Part shown: positions 44,343 through 55,330 of the stretch, in pieces
How the letters are laid out: the number at the start of each line of letters is the position of its first letter
Position numbering within the stretch: the first letter of the stretch is position 1
From: Acanthaster planci
Taxonomy: Eukaryota; Echinodermata; Asteroidea; Valvatida; Acanthasteridae
Length of the DNA stretch: 64,000 nt
Reading direction: 5' to 3'
NCBI RefSeq assembly: GCF_001949145.1
Contig: NW_019091397.1
Location: 100,810-164,809, forward strand
Notes under the pieces: model-generated
The model's input: the letters and a program-made list of their open reading frames with translations, nothing else
Told to the model about the DNA's origin: nothing
Databases searched by the model: none
Made by a program: the position numbers and the translations under genes

Positions 44343-44822
44343 TCACGGCCCCCCAACCGCTCTCGGTGGCACCGTCGCCCCTGCCTCTCCTTGGCGAGGG
44401 GCTCCTCTGGAGCGGCTCCGGTTGGGGGTGAGGTGTCTGAAGGTCTCCCTCAGGGACAAGGTGTGGTGGCGAGGGGGAGCGTCCCGGAAGCTTGGGGTCC
44501 CCGTCCAGCTCAGTGTCGCTAGCATGGACGTCCAGCACGTCCGCATCCTCCACCTGGATGGTATTGACTGCGACCCCCTTGCAGAAGTGGTAGTACCGGC
44601 TACGGATGTCCTCCCTGTAGAAGCTGACCACGCAACCCTTCTCGCACTGGAAGGGAAGGGTGGGCTGCAGAAGCAGCAAGCCGTACTCAAGTGGCGCCTC
44701 AAGCTTCTCTGCTGGGTGAACCCCCGCTGACGGTAGGGACATGTCACAGAGTCATTCCTTTTTGGAAGAGAAAATGGGGTATCAGTGGTTAGGGATAACA
44801 AGTTCCGGCTTGGTCGGACCAC
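44343..44822 (-). pseudogene. zinc-finger-like ORF downstream of integrase
   Basis: A 159-codon frame has CPYRQRGFTQQRSLRRHLST followed by A-C. This is the spacing C-x2-C-x3-F-x5-L-x2-H-x4-C of a C2H2/C2HC finger, except that the second Cys is Arg, explainable by one transition. An overlapping frame (44212-44742) carries FQCEKGCVVSFYREDIRSRY then YHFC, possibly a second finger separated by a frameshift. Position after integrase on the same strand suggests an extra ORF of the element. The remaining sequence is Pro/Arg/Ser-rich. Confidence 0.35.
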
Positions 44823-44982
44823 CCCTTCGAGTCAGGGGAGTGGGATCTGGTATCGTGGATTGGTTCTGCTTGCCCACCGCGCCCGTACTGTCAACTTCTC
44901 CGCAGTCGAGGGGGGTTCTGTCCCCCTCACCGTCCGACTCGCTGGAATCGGTGGCTCCCCGGCGGGGTCCTGCATCGCCTCC

Positions 44983-46298
44983 TCAGTCTGCGAGGGGGAC
45001 CAGGACCAAAGGGCCGCGGCTCCCTGATCTCCCCAGGTGCTTTTGGTGCCTCCTCCGCCAACTGTGAGGCAGGCCGGGGGCGGACCCGAGTGGCCACGGC
45101 TTCCCGACCTTCTTGGATGCTTTGGGCGTGGGCTCTGTCGATTGTGAGGTAGAGCACGGGGTGGGCCCGGTTGGCCGCAGCTCCCCGTTCTCCTCGATTG
45201 CTGGATACCACGCGCTTGCACGTCTCCACCATCCCAGGTCGACTACGCCGAGGTAGGTCTTCAACCAGTAATGCACGATAGGGGGTTTGGCTCGGGTTGA
45301 CTTCTGGATCATGTAGGTGACGTCAATGCAGTCCAGTACCGCGAATGGCCCTTTCCAGTAGCGCTGCAGCTTCGGCGCTCGGCCCACCTTCTTGGCTGGA
45401 TTGTAGAGCCAGGCGGCCTGCTCGGGCTCGAAGCCAGCTCCCTGAGCCCTCCGATCATATTGCCACTTCTGATACCGTTGAATGCGCTGGAGATGGCGCC
45501 GGGCGAACTCATGGGAACGCTCGATCCTCATCCTTAGTCCGTCCACATACTCATGGACCTCCAGGGCCTCCGGCTGTCCTTCCGGTGAGCCCACCACCAC
45601 GTCCAATGGAAGCCCCACTTCACGGCCAAGCATGAGCATGTTCAGGGTGCTGTCGTGCTGGGAGGAACGGTACGCCATCGTGACATAAGGAAGGTGTTTA
45701 TCCCAGTTTTTCTGGTTCTCATCCACGAACATGCTCAGTATGGTCTTAACTGTCCGGTTGAAGCATTCCACCATTCCATCTGACTGGGGATGGAATGGCA
45801 TTGTCCGCGTCTTCTGGATGCCAAGGAGCTGGCGGACCCCCTGGAAAAAGCCAGCCTCGAACTCCCGTCCCTGGTCAGTGTGGATCTCCAACGGTGTGCC
45901 GAAATGGGTGATGACCTGCTCCACCAGTGTCTGGGTCACCGTCTCTGCTGTCAGGTCCGGGATTGGAAAGCCTTGACCCATTTGGTAAAATAGTCGGCGA
46001 CCACCACGATTGCCGAGTTCCCTGACCTCGTCCGTGGCAGCCTTCCAGTGAGATCTATGGCAATGCGCCGGAGACACTGCTGCAGGTGGGCCCTCCCTGG
46101 ATGGACGCGGCGGGGTCTTCTAGGACCCACATAGGTGGCACTTCTGTCACCACTCCTCGGCTGCCTGCTGCATTCCCCTCTAATAGACGGGAGCCTGTTG
46201 CAGCCTGGCAATGGTCCGGGCAATCCCCAGGTGCCCGGCAGTACGGTGGTCGTGGGCCAGCCGCAGGACCTCCTGTATCCTGGTCCGCCGAATGGCAA
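44983..46298 (-). pseudogene. Gypsy-like integrase
   Basis: Two overlapping frames. The upstream one (45951-46298) gives IAIDLTGRLPRTRSGNSAI and VVVADYFTKWVKAF with the first catalytic Asp. The 364-codon frame (44983-46077) gives THFGTPLEIHTDQGREF with the second Asp (residue 68) and PQSDGMVECFNRTV with the catalytic Glu (residue 104), 35 residues apart. It ends with a GPY/F-like module (RYWKGPFAVLDCIDVTYMIQ). The zinc-binding N-terminal region lies in another frame at 46180-46458 (AHDHRTAGHLGIARTIARLQ). One frameshift in the middle prevents function. This is the best preserved part of the element. Confidence 0.92.
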
Positions 46299-46778
46299 TC
46301 TTCCAGGTTGGGGGGCTGCCAGGTGGTCGCTCCCACTTCACCTGGAGGACGCATTGTTGTAGCTGCAGCGTCTCCCACCTGGCCCACCATGACTTTGCCT
46401 CAGCGCCGAGACTTCCTCCCACTTGGGCCTGAGGGACCCTTGTTCCAGCCACTTCCAAACCTGGGCCAGCTCCGGGTCTTGACGTTGTTCTCCCTGAAGG
46501 TGGTCTGGGCTCCAGACCCGCAGGAGCTTATCCAAGTCTGATGCGTCCTTTTGGTCCACACTCCGAAAGGCGCCCACTGCAGGCACCAGCTCAGCAGCGG
46601 GGGCGGTGTCCCTGACGTGAAGCACTCTTGCCTGGCCTCTTTCGAATGTCCACATTGTCCGTAGGGGACTCGGGAGACCGCATCAGCATTGAGGTGCTTG
46701 CGCCCCGCTCGGTGCTCGATATGAAAATCGAAACACCCTAGTCTCGGCAACAAATGGGCCGTCTGCTCTTCTGGCTCC

Positions 46779-47245
46779 CTAAAATTGAACAACCATCTCA
46801 GCGACCCGTGGTCCTACGCAGAAACCGCAGCAGGTAATGTTTAAAGTACTGCACCACGTGGACCACGGTCGAGCAGCTCTTTCCGGGTAGTGCAATAATT
46901 GCGTTTGGACTTTGTCAGTACGCAGCTGCCGTAAGCAACCACCTGCTCGCCCAAGCCGCCATCCTGGGACAGGAATGCCCCCATGGTGCAGTTTCTGGCA
47001 TCGGTATCCGGGATGTACCAGTACTTGGGATGCGGGTACCTCAGCACCGGGGCTGTCGCCAAAGCGTCCTGAAGCTGTTTGAAGGCCTCCTTCCAGGAAT
47101 CTGTCTGGGTGAATCCTTCTGACTCTTGTTGCTGAGACCATGCAATGGGCGGGCGATCTCCGCAAAGTGGGCTATGAAGCTGCGATACAAGGACGTGAAG
47201 CCTAGGAAGCTCCGGACCTGCATCACGTTCATGGGTGTCGGCCAA
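46779..47245 (-). pseudogene. Gypsy-like RNase H
   Basis: Frames at 46779-47165 and 46841-47245 together give KEAFKQLQDALATAPVLRYP, DTDARNCTMGAFLSQDG and YCTTRKELL, matching the first half of a retroviral-type ribonuclease H (D at DTDA, E at KEL). The end continues in another frame near 46700 (FDFHIEHRAGRKHLNADAVS), with the H-R-A-G-x-x-x-x-x-A-D block. Confidence 0.85.
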
Positions 47246-47964
47246 CTCCCAGTGATGGCGACTTTGTCGGGGTCCGTTCTGACCCCCCTGGCAGACACTA
47301 GGTGACCCAAAAAGGACACCTCCGTCCGGAAGAGGTTACACGTCTTGGGCTTGAGCCTCAGCCCCGTGCTCTGGAACCACTCCAACACTGTAGTCAATCT
47401 CTGGTAGTGCTCCTCGAAGGTACGCCCCCATACAATGACGTCATCCAAGTGCACTACTGCCATCTGCCACTGCAGCCCCCTCAACACCCGTTCCATCAGG
47501 CGTTCAAAGTCGCTTGGGCGTTGCAGAGCCAAAATGGCATCACTGTAAACTGGTACTGGCCGCTCTGGGTCCCAAATGATGTCTTCTCCCGGTTCCCCTC
47601 CGCCATACGGACATGCCAGTACCCGTGGGCCAGGTCAAGCGTGCTAAACCAGCGGACTCCCCTCAGAGCGTCGAAGTTGTCCTCGATTCTTGGGATGGGG
47701 CACCAGTGTGGCTGCATTTAACTTCTGGTAGTCCATGCAGAAGCAAACGGACCCGTCATTCTGCCTCACGAGGACTACCGGCGAGGACCAGGGGCTGTGG
47801 GACAGTTCGATGACGCCATCTTGCAGTATTTGGCCCACCTGTCTCTCAGCCTCTTGTATGGGTAACCGCCGCACTGGCTGCCGGATGGGAGGCGTTGTCC
47901 CCGTGTTAATCCGATGCTGTACCAGGTCCGTCCTCCCAAGCTTTCCGTCCGGACAAGTTGACAC
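47041..47964 (-). pseudogene. Gypsy-like reverse transcriptase
   Basis: Three frames in succession: HRINTGTTPPIRQPVRRLPI, PWSSPVVLVRQNDGSVCFCM and DYQKLNAAT (47644-47964); ALRGVRWFSTLDLAHGYWHV with the first catalytic Asp and QFTVMPFWLCNAQATLNA (47496-47717); then VVHLDDVIVWG (the Y-x-D-D box with His for Tyr), FLGHLVSARGVRTDPDK and VRSFLGFTSLYRSFI (47041-47532). All fingers/palm blocks of a Gypsy reverse transcriptase are present, broken by at least two frameshifts. Confidence 0.92.
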
Positions 47965-49358
47965 ACCTCAAAACTCCGCCAGGAAACCCGCCAGCTGGCA
48001 GCTCTCTCCGTCACTAAGGTGTGCGGACCGTGGGCCCACAAGTCCCGCAGGTGGTCAGGCACTTCGCTCTTGGCGCCTCGGGTGGGGCCGGCCGAAAGGC
48101 AAGGCCCATACTCTCCAGCCTCGGCGCTCCGTGAGGTGTCGACTGGAGATCGAGGAACTGGAGTGGGAGCACCCAGGTCATCCGTTAGCCTAACCATCTC
48201 CACATCGTCCACGGAACAGAACAAGGTCAACTGGCACCCCTGATGCACTGTAACCGGGTCCTCCGTCGGATTGAAAACTCGCACTGGAACAGCCCCGTCA
48301 CCAGCGTCCACCAGGCGGGTGGCGACCGCCACCTGGCACCTGTCTGTCATTGCCAGGTCCGGGTAGATCTTCCCGATTCTCTTCCCAGGGTCCACTTGTA
48401 GCTTCCCAACAACCAACGCCTCGTGCCCGGCCGGCACCACCAAGCTTTCCGCCACATGCACTCTTGCAACCTGTTGCTGGCGGCCGCTCCCTTGCAGTGG
48501 GACGGTCTTCCCATCAATGACAATGACACTATCACCCCACCACCATTCGCACCGATATTTGGAAAGGAAGTCAATTTCCAGGATTGCATCTGGCTCTATG
48601 TCGGCCAAGGTGTAGGCGTGTCTCAGCCGTTGGTCTCCCACCTGGAGTTCAAACTCCGCCACTCCCTGTGCCAACATTGGGCTGCAGTCTGCCATCTTTA
48701 GTGTCGGGCCAGCTGGGCGAAGACTGGGCCGATCCACTGCCGCCATTTTGTCAAATACTCGGGCAGGGAGTAGACTCAGGGCCGCTCCCGTATCCAGGAG
48801 TACCGACATCTGCCGCCCAGCCAGCCTGCCCAGGACGTAGTTCACTCGTGGATTAGGCCTCGCCTGGTCCGGCTCTGGCGGGGCGGGCGACTTAGTCTTG
48901 TGCGTCGGAGACAACTCCCCTGCAGGCCTTGCTGGTGGTTGCTGAGGGTTGTTAGCTGCTGCTCGTCTGTCCCGAGGGCAGTATCGCCTGATGTATCCGA
49001 GCTCGTGGCATCCGTAGCACTCCACCGCTTGGTGCCTTCTCCTCCACGTGTTTCTTTTCCAGGTCATCCACAGCGCAAACTTCCCTGGCCTCGGGCTTCC
49101 CTTCAGCTGGCAGGCCTGTGATTCCATGAACACCTCCATCTCAGTGGCCAACGTGACAGCTTCCATCAATGTGGTCGCCCTCCACGCAAAGACGTGGCGC
49201 TGCAGCTGTTCATCCCCTAGAGCGTTCCGGAACTCCTCTACGGCTAAGTCCTCCAGGGATTGCTCGGGTAGTATAGGGTAGCTCCTTGCCACCAGCCTTC
49301 GGATAGACTGCCCACGGTCGGCCAAGGACTCACCACGTCCCAGCACTCGCATGTGCAA
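47775..49358 (-). pseudogene. Gypsy-like gag C-terminus, zinc knuckle and protease
   Basis: A 527-codon open frame. Residues 1-110 are the C-terminal part of gag with a Leu-rich helical pattern (LEDLAVEEFRNALGDEQLQR). Residues 114-127 are a zinc knuckle CYGCHELGYIRRYC in which the His is Tyr. A Pro-rich linker follows. At residues 186-199, SVLLDTGAALSLLP is the aspartic protease active site with an intact D-T-G. ILEIDFLSKY-like sequence further on is the protease C-terminal part. The frame ends by drifting into the reverse transcriptase region in a wrong frame. The start is arbitrary because the gag N-terminus lies in the preceding frame. Confidence 0.88.
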
Positions 49359-49386
49359 ATGTGCCCAGTGCAGGGGGACTGCGACG

Positions 49387-49740
49387 TCACTCCAAACCGT
49401 TGCTCGAAGTTTTCCAGGATGGTGGCATACTCCCCCGGGCTTCAGGGGCCATGTCGGCCCATGCCTCCTGAGCCGCCCCCCTTAGGAGTGAAGCCAGATA
49501 CATCGCCTTCTTGTCTTCCGTCCACTGGTTAACCATCACGACACTCCCAAAATGTATGACATAGTCCGACCAGGACGAGCTACCATCGAACTTGTCGGGG
49601 AGCATCATTAGCCTCCGGCCCCTAAGGCCTACCTCGCCCTGGTCCTCAGCTCCTCGCTCAACTACTATTGGTTGTCCATGTCTCAGAGCTGGCTTCGGAG
49701 TACTTGCCCTCCCAACTGGGGCTACCCGGGAAGGGGGCAA
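49387..49740 (-). pseudogene. Gypsy-like gag N-terminal part
   Basis: A 117-codon frame reads LPDKFDGSSSWSDYVIHF, VVMVNQWTEDKKAMYLASLL and RGAAQEAWADM. This is the usual gag capsid start (F-D-G ... W ... F ... W-x-x-x-x-K-A-x-x-L ... L-R-G-x-A ... W). A frameshift separates it from the longer gag-protease frame immediately downstream. Confidence 0.85.
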
Positions 49741-49842
49741 CAGCCGGGGCCCGCGCTCGAAAGGGCGGGTCTTTAGCGCGGGCCCAACTTCGGGGAAGCC
49801 GGCACGGGTCGCACCCGTGATGCTTGGCTTGAAGTCGGCCTC

Positions 49843-50402
49843 ACAGGTTTGTGTACGGTGCCCCCTCTCGGGATCGGCCTCATAGACTCATGTGCGGTGC
49901 CCCCGCTTGGGTTCACCCCCATAGACTCGTGTGCGGTGCCCCCATTCGGGTTCACCCCATAGACTCGTGCGCGGTGCCCTTGATCGGCATTGCCGTCATA
50001 GACTTGTGTGCGGTGCCCTTGTTCGGGATCACCGTCATAGACTCGAGTGCGTTGCCCCCATTCGGGTTCACCCCCATACACCTGTGTGTGGTGCTGCTGC
50101 TCGGGTTCAACCTCACAGAGTCGTGTGCGGCATCCCGGTTAGGGGTCGGCCCCAAAGACTCGTGTGCGGTACCCTGGTTCGGGGTCGGCCGCACAGATTT
50201 GTGTGCGGTGCCTTGGTTCAGGGTCGGCCGCACAGACTTGTGTGCGGTGCCCTTATTTGGGATCACTGTCATAGGCGTTTGTGCAGTGCACTTGTGCGGG
50301 GTCGGCCCCACAGACTCGTGTTCGGTGTCCTTGTTCAGGATCACCGTCATAGACTCGTGTGCGGTTCCCCGGTTTGAGGTCGACCTCACGGTCTCTTGTG
50401 CA
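49843..50402 (-). repeat. 39-bp tandem repeat, about 14 units, upstream of gag
   Basis: Units of the type ATAGACTCGTGTGCGGTGCC then CTTGTTCGGGATCACCGTC repeat with a fixed 39-bp period. Because 39 is divisible by three, long frames stay open on both strands. In the gag sense they encode a 13-residue repeat such as GTAHESMTVIPNK (ORF 49952-50641). Two alternating unit subtypes can be seen (ending CACCGTC or GTCGGCCGC). It lies between the expected 5' LTR and gag. Confidence 0.92.
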
Positions 50403-51090
50403 GTGCCACTCACTTGCGCCAGCAGCTCCACCACGACGGTGTTCCGTACCGACCACCTCACCTGTCTTTCCGCCGTCGCTAGAGGGCGCTTTGGCACTTC
50501 CACGGGTGGAGTATACCTCGACCGAATGCCACTGAGCGCCCGCCTCACCGGCGCTGGGTGAGCGTTGGTGATGTTCCGAAAGGCCCACTTCTCCCCGTGC
50601 ACCCCCACCACCAGAGGGCGCCCCACGCTCCCTTTGTTCACGCTAATCTCAACTGGCCCTTGCCGAGGTCCCCCCTTACAGCGACAATCCCGGCCCGATG
50701 GTGTTCCGACCGGACCACCTCATCTGCCACGCAACAGTTGCAAAGGGACGCCCAACGGATATCGATAACCGGAGTACTAGTAAGGGGGAGAGACATTGGC
50801 CCCTGGTGAAACCCCGCCCCCGCCTTGGCAGGGGGATAAACTTGGTGAGGCTCCGGCTGGAGTCGCTCGCCCATCACCCCGCCCCCCAACGACCAGGGGA
50901 GGTCCACCTTGCTACAGCGCACGCAACGACTCAGTACACAGGGAATGTGTTGCCAAATCCTGCTCCCCCTTCCCTCAGGCTTCCCCCCCCCTTACTACGG
51001 GCCAATTTTTGCACGTTTCCCCCCCAAAACGATTCCCAAACGTCCTCATTGCCTGTCCACCTCGGGATTGTCTCCATAGTCCGCACTTCC
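50403..51090 (-). other. Gypsy-like element leader, right end truncated
   Basis: GC-rich sequence in which CGACCACCTCACCTGTCTTT (50451) and a GACCGGACCACCTCATCTGC-like copy (50708) form an imperfect direct repeat. It should contain the 5' LTR and primer-binding site, but neither is recognised. Confidence 0.4.
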
Positions 51091-51626
51091 ACCAGTTGTA
51101 CAAATGTCTTTCCATGAGACTATAGTTTCTTTATAGAAGCCTAAAAACAAGCTAATGAAGAACACTTGGCGATAAAACAGATGAGAGAATAAAAGGACAG
51201 CCAAAAAATAAAAGGCATAAATTCTCAACCCGGACCCTTACTCGTTAAGACGTGGGAACATTATTTTGAAATTTGGGGATTCAGGACTAGTAGTCTGGTA
51301 CATGTTGGTTTAATGAAAGGATTGATGTTTCATATTCAGGGTTGCAAAATTTATTAATATTTTAGATTCTTCTGCTTGCAACGTAATTATCCAAAGCAAC
51401 TTAACTATAATAAAGGCTTCTTTTCAGGAGGCTCACAAACGGCCCCAAATCCTACAGTACTCGTATGTCAAAACTGTCAATTGGCATTCAATGTACAAAA
51501 TTCTTAACAAAAAGAAAAGAAAGCAATTTAGCTGGTTTTTTAGGTAAGGTTTTTCAAAAAACTTTATTACATTTTCATTTGCATGTATTTGTATACTTTT
51601 TTCCCTTCCATTAACTGTACGTTCAG

Positions 51627-53378
51627 GAATGAGAGGAGCTGATTGTGAAGTGTATCTCAATGTGAAACGTGGTGTTAAAGCTATGAGATATGAAGATGTA
51701 AGTGCATGTACATTGATCAAAGTAAAATGTGTTTTTCAGTGGAAGAACATACCCAATAAAAAGGGGAATGTGTTTCATTATTAAATGTACACTCGTTGGA
51801 GGTGTACATGTTCATAAACATCTTCAGCTTGTGAGCAATCTTTACTCTTGTTCATTGTGTGCATGCACATGATGATACCACAACAACTGTGATTTGCCGC
51901 AAAGATCATGGTGAATTTGCATTTGCTGTAATTCTTGGTGCTTGCAAGTTTGTGCATTACCGTTTTTATGAAAGGAATGTTTCATTTTTTTTTTGCATTA
52001 CAAATTTCTTACAGGTATTGCTTATTTTTTTTTATTGTTTGTACACGTGCAATTTATGCAGATTGCTATTCTGAAGCTTTGAAACCATTGGAGGTTGAAC
52101 TTCGGCACCTGGAGGATCTGCCAGAAGCCAATGACTTTGCATATGTGAAAGCCAGGGAGGAAGAGATGAGAGATATAAATGGTTAGAGTAAATGAATTGT
52201 TTAGAACTTAAATAAAAATATATTCAGTGTTTGATTTTCCCTGTGTTGCATCATGTTTTGTGACACAATATTCACCAAATGCTACGCACTTTCAAAAATA
52301 AATCACACTTTGTGCAACGCAACATGCACAGGGCTTGTGCTTGAAAAACGATTTGATTTACACATACATGTACAGCGGAGCACATTATCCTTTAAAATAC
52401 ACATATGCTGAAGTTGAGTCTGTGAGGATCTGACTGGTTCCCAGACAGCTTGTGTTCACTATACCTGTGCATTTCGTTCATGACCGGCGCGGCTTGCATG
52501 GCACCAGCACAGTTTGCAATATAGCATGTGCTGTACTGTAATGTACATGACAGACAAACAAAACACAAGGAAACACTGCATACACAAGTGGATGGGGAAG
52601 TCAGTACTCTGTTCTGAAATTTGGGTATATGCCAGGTCTCATTTCTTTCATACTGACAAGGGATAAATATGTGCTTGGCTGGTCGTAATCGTACGTTTAC
52701 GACTGTCTCAAGAGAATGGACGCAACCAATGCCCAAGCCACAGGCATGGGCGTTTTCAACGTTCGGTCTCCCATATTTATTCCTAATCATAAATACCTTT
52801 TTAGTCAGAGTCAAAAGAAATCAATATATCATGGATTTCCAGCAATTTTGTTTCAGAATTTTACTTTCATTTTCCCAAACATCCCTGTCCATGTCATAGT
52901 ATATTCCTTGTGCAAGTTGTCCAAAGAATCTCCTTGTCCGGACTTGGCACGTGCATGGCTAGCCGTGTGCACACAGACTCTTGTCCAATCAGAATCTATG
53001 AAACTGTCTCATATCCAGGTTCCAGCATGTGATTTATGCAGCAGGCATTACACGTATCATTTTCTCAGTGTGTTATCAAATGTGAATGCACGTTCATGTT
53101 GCACGTTGTTGAATAGGGAGACTGTCGGAGGTATTTATGAATGGTAGTTAGCAGTAAATGTAACCTTTTGACCACTTACTGAGAGTGAGTGGCAATTAAT
53201 ACATGTTGCATATAACCAACCAAGAATCACTTGAATTTGTGCATTTTATTCAACAGAATCCACCAATTCAAGAGTTCTGTATTTCAGCATCTTTTCTATG
53301 GTTTGCCTGCTTAGTCTGGCAACATGGCAAGTCTTCTATCTCAGGCGTTATTTCAAAGCAAAGAAGTTCATTGAGTAA
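51627..53378 (+). pseudogene. TMED10 exons 3-5, duplicated pseudogene
   Basis: Exon 3 at 51627-51697 keeps length and splice sites but has substitutions ([20 protein letters not shown]). Exon 4 at 52062-52181 is 7 nt shorter than its partner: one base is lost near the start (reading IAILKL then stop) and six in the Ile-Val region. Its donor is GTTAGA instead of GTAAGA. Exon 5 at 53257-53378 is open to the end (tail [14 protein letters not shown]). Without exons 1-2 and with the exon 4 frameshift it cannot make a normal p24 protein. A Gypsy-like element separates it from the first part of its block. Confidence 0.92.
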
Positions 53379-54506
53379 TTGTTTTAGTATGTTTGACATT
53401 TTTTGATTGATTTTTTTTTAGTTAGGTGAGCAATCTAATTTTTTCTTTACAATTTTCCTACCTTGTTTGCTTTGAAGCCTTTCTCGTTAATAAGCTCTTT
53501 GCTTTTTTCATTTGAATGTTGAAATGTTTACCCCTAGCCTCTCAAAAACCTCCAATTCCGCTTTACATAAGAGGGCAATTTTGAAGGATTTAAGCTGTGT
53601 GGCAAAAATACATGATGGCTGATTTCAAAGGATACATTGTGTAAAGGTCTGGGATAAAACCCAGTGTTGTTTACACGCAGCCAAGGGTAAACTCTAGCCC
53701 AGAACATACATGTGCTTGAAAACATCCACACTGCCTCAATGTCATTTGAATTATTAAGGCAGTGTTTACCCCTCTGTGGAACATGTGCAAGAAATAACAG
53801 AGAATTTAAGGGATTTTGGATCATACATTTTTTTCATTGAGGCAGTTAGGGGACTTTGTGCTTTGCTTAAGTTAGGTTGCATCCTAGTTTCAGTAGACTT
53901 AGGGTTAAATGATACATTTACAAGGTTTAACAAATATACAAGACTGAAAGCATACTCATTTACCATGCAGTAGAGTGACAGGCTTAATTATACTTAGTTC
54001 TTTTCATTTAAGTACACAAATTAAGTGGTTACCTACCAGTCTGTTGCGTACTTGCTCTTATACTGTCATTTTGCGGTATTATACAGTTGGTTTGTTTGGA
54101 TATGTAGCAACTGCTTGATTTTTATCTGACTGTGTTGTCTCCGTGTAAGGGTCTCCTTTTAATATACTGCAAATGACTGTGATGTGATGTTGAGCCACTG
54201 CTACGTACACTGAGAGATACTAGATTTTGGCCTGATCCACCTCACATCAATTTTGTCTTGTACCGGTATCTTAGTAGCATTATATCATAGTAGTATCATA
54301 GTAGTAGTGCATTATAATTCTTATGTGTTTCATTTGAACAAAATGTTTATCTGGATGCAAATTTTTACCATAATTATTCTTTATCTCATCTGGAAAGGGA
54401 GATGGCTCTCATTAATATGGCAACAGCAAGCATGTCTTAACATTTTTTCAAGGATGGATTTTCGCAGGAGAGATGTAACTTAATTTAGGAGTTTGGCCGA
54501 ATCAGG

Positions 54507-54591
54507 CAGGCACTCTCGGTGGTCGAGTGTTTAAGACATCTGCACAAGTAAGCAGGAGGTCGTGGGTTCGAGTCCCATCTAAGTAAGCCTG
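54507..54591 (+). tRNA. tRNA-like sequence, second copy
   Basis: Counterpart of the sequence at 36796, with box B GGTTCGAGTCC at 54565-54575, box A-like GGTGGTCGAGTG and CAGGC/GCCTG ends. It differs from its partner at several positions. Probably a pseudogene carried along by the duplication. Confidence 0.5.
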
Positions 54592-55330
54592 TTTTTTTTT
54601 CAAAAGCCCTCGGGACATACACTGAGTATACAGTGTTAAAATACACGCCGGGCAGGGCACAATCCTAAATTTATATCTTAATATTCAAGTTATACAACAT
54701 CGATGAAGCCATAGAAGAATCCTAATATTATACTGACCATTGTTTTTGGACAGGTTCTCTTCAAAAGTGTTTGCACGAAAATATTAATCCTTTAATGCAA
54801 ACCCCTAAAAGTAACAGGAAGAAATGTTTGGATAGAAGTTTGTATGATATGAATTTGAAAGAATTTGGAATAACACCTTTTATCACATAGTAGATAAAAG
54901 GCATTATACTCAGCCAACTATTTTTGGTTATGCTACGCACACATTGTGGTAGCTATGGGTTTTACGTGTGCAGGTACGTCCGGTAAACAAGGAGCGCGAC
55001 TTTTGACCCTGAGCTTGCAACAGCCTGTCATATGTCACAAACTTAGTTGCGCGCGGGATGGGTAAAAAAGAGCGTGTTCATTATGCAAAGAAAAGAATTC
55101 CAGGATCCACTGAAAAACATGCGATGACATATCGGAACACGCAGTGAGATGCAAATTGAGCTAGTGTAAAAGAAAGAAGCCAATCAACTTCTACGTGTAA
55201 TCAATACCTTTCTTCTGGAGGGAAAAAATTAGACTTAGGCCGCTCTGTCACAGTCATCCTTAGGAGGCGGAGGGTTTCTGAGATACTTAGAGTTTTGTCG
55301 AGAATTTTCACAAGAATTCCTGCGGCTGCC

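Larger units (their letters stand above)
43498..51090 (-). mobile_element. Gypsy-like LTR retrotransposon, decayed, nested in copy B
   Basis: The limits are defined by alignment with copy A: host sequence stops at about 43497 and resumes at about 51091. The left end starts TGTAGCACCCCGACGG, whose reverse complement ends in GGGTGCTACA as LTR ends do. Minus-strand order is: tandem array, gag, zinc knuckle, protease, reverse transcriptase, RNase H, integrase, then a C-terminal zinc-finger ORF. No matching LTR is visible at the right end, and 131 bp of host sequence present in copy A (32457-32587) is missing there. The right LTR was therefore probably lost with flanking DNA. Confidence 0.88.
51091..54881 (+). 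repeat. segmental duplication, copy B, second part
   Basis: Matches 32588-37155 of copy A, from CACCAGTTGTACA to GAATTTGGAATAA, except that the 761 bp at 35720-36480 of copy A are absent (junction near 54170). It carries the second TMED10 exon set and the second tRNA-like sequence. Confidence 0.93.

Noticed and set aside
43757-44730. Long + strand frames in GC-rich sequence
   Set aside because: They lie antisense to the 3' region of the Gypsy-like element and have Pro/Arg/Gly-rich composition typical of GC-rich non-coding strands.
49851-50561. 236-codon + strand frame of CAVPLFGITVIDS-type repeats
   Set aside because: It is the antisense reading of the 39-bp array in the Gypsy-like element; openness follows from the unit length being divisible by three.
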